Assembly: GCF_014859565.1 (NCBI RefSeq)
Contig: NZ_JACUUA010000204.1
Location: 1 to 5,591 of the forward strand
Source of the DNA: Marinospirillum sp.
GTDB taxonomy: Bacteria; Pseudomonadota; Gammaproteobacteria; Pseudomonadales; Halomonadaceae
Direction: 5' to 3'
DNA: 5,591 nucleotides
Position 1 is the stretch's first letter; the number at the start of each line of letters is the position of its first letter. This document shows positions 5,516-5,591 of the stretch, piece after piece. The notes beneath the pieces are model-generated. The model worked only from the letters and a program-made list of their open reading frames with translations, was not told where the DNA came from and ran no database searches. The position numbers and the translations under genes were made by a program.

Positions 5516-5591
5516 GTCCCATTCGTCTAGTGGTCCAGGACACCGCCCTTTCACGGCGGTAACAGGGGTTCGAACCCCCTATGGGACGCCA
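5516..5591 (+). tRNA. tRNA-Glu (anticodon UUC)
   Basis: The 76-base sequence folds as a standard cloverleaf. The acceptor stem GTCCCAT/ATGGGAC pairs at all seven positions. The anticodon stem CCGCC/GGCGG (5543-5547, 5555-5559) encloses the loop CTTTCAC with anticodon TTC at 5550-5552. The T arm contains GGTTCGAACC, and the 3' end is G followed by an encoded CCA (5589-5591). It differs from E. coli tRNA-Glu at only a few positions, mostly in the acceptor stem, D loop and T loop. It decodes GAA/GAG and charged tRNA-Glu also feeds tetrapyrrole synthesis in such bacteria. It stands divergent from the minus-strand genes. The window stops at its last base, so any following tRNA or terminator is not visible. 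Confidence 0.98.

Overview
The window looks like a chromosomal, housekeeping stretch of a gammaproteobacterium. HtpX and AlaA closely resemble their Escherichia coli counterparts over their full length. An alaA-htpX neighbourhood is also familiar from Pseudomonas-type genomes. Base composition is close to 50% G+C and looks even throughout. I saw no transposase, integrase, CRISPR array, toxin-antitoxin pair or defence gene. The exact genus cannot be read from the sequence; a Pseudomonadales or Cellvibrionales-like bacterium is my best inference.

Layout. Five protein genes lie head to tail on the minus strand and one tRNA gene is on the plus strand at the right edge. In transcription order (right to left) the minus-strand genes are: a 254-residue membrane-anchored helical protein of unknown function (4516-5280); a circularly permuted ribosome-assembly GTPase of the YlqF/RbgA family (3595-4470); a membrane-bound diguanylate cyclase with a TTG start (2331-3515); the alanine transaminase alaA (1012-2226); and the membrane zinc protease htpX (52-945). 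The last 51 bases hold a Shine-Dalgarno-like sequence on the minus strand that may serve another gene starting just outside the window. A tRNA-Glu(UUC) gene with encoded CCA fills 5516-5591 and is transcribed divergently. It has a strong sigma70-type promoter with a GC-rich discriminator and A-tracts upstream.

How it works together. The unknown gene and rbgA are 45 bp apart and probably form one transcript. The diguanylate cyclase follows after 79 bp. A short hairpin with a T7 tract lies between the cyclase and alaA, so the cyclase transcript may end there, or alaA may be attenuated there. In the 66-bp gap between alaA and htpX there is a good match to a heat-shock (sigma32) promoter, which fits the role of HtpX in membrane-protein quality control. 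The genes otherwise share no single pathway: ribosome assembly, c-di-GMP signalling, alanine synthesis, membrane proteolysis and translation.

No clearly new multi-gene system is visible. The items most worth a second look are an rrn-type boxA-like motif upstream of the tRNA-Glu promoter, the sigma32-like htpX promoter, the hairpin in the alaA leader, and the uncharacterised coiled-coil membrane protein next to rbgA.
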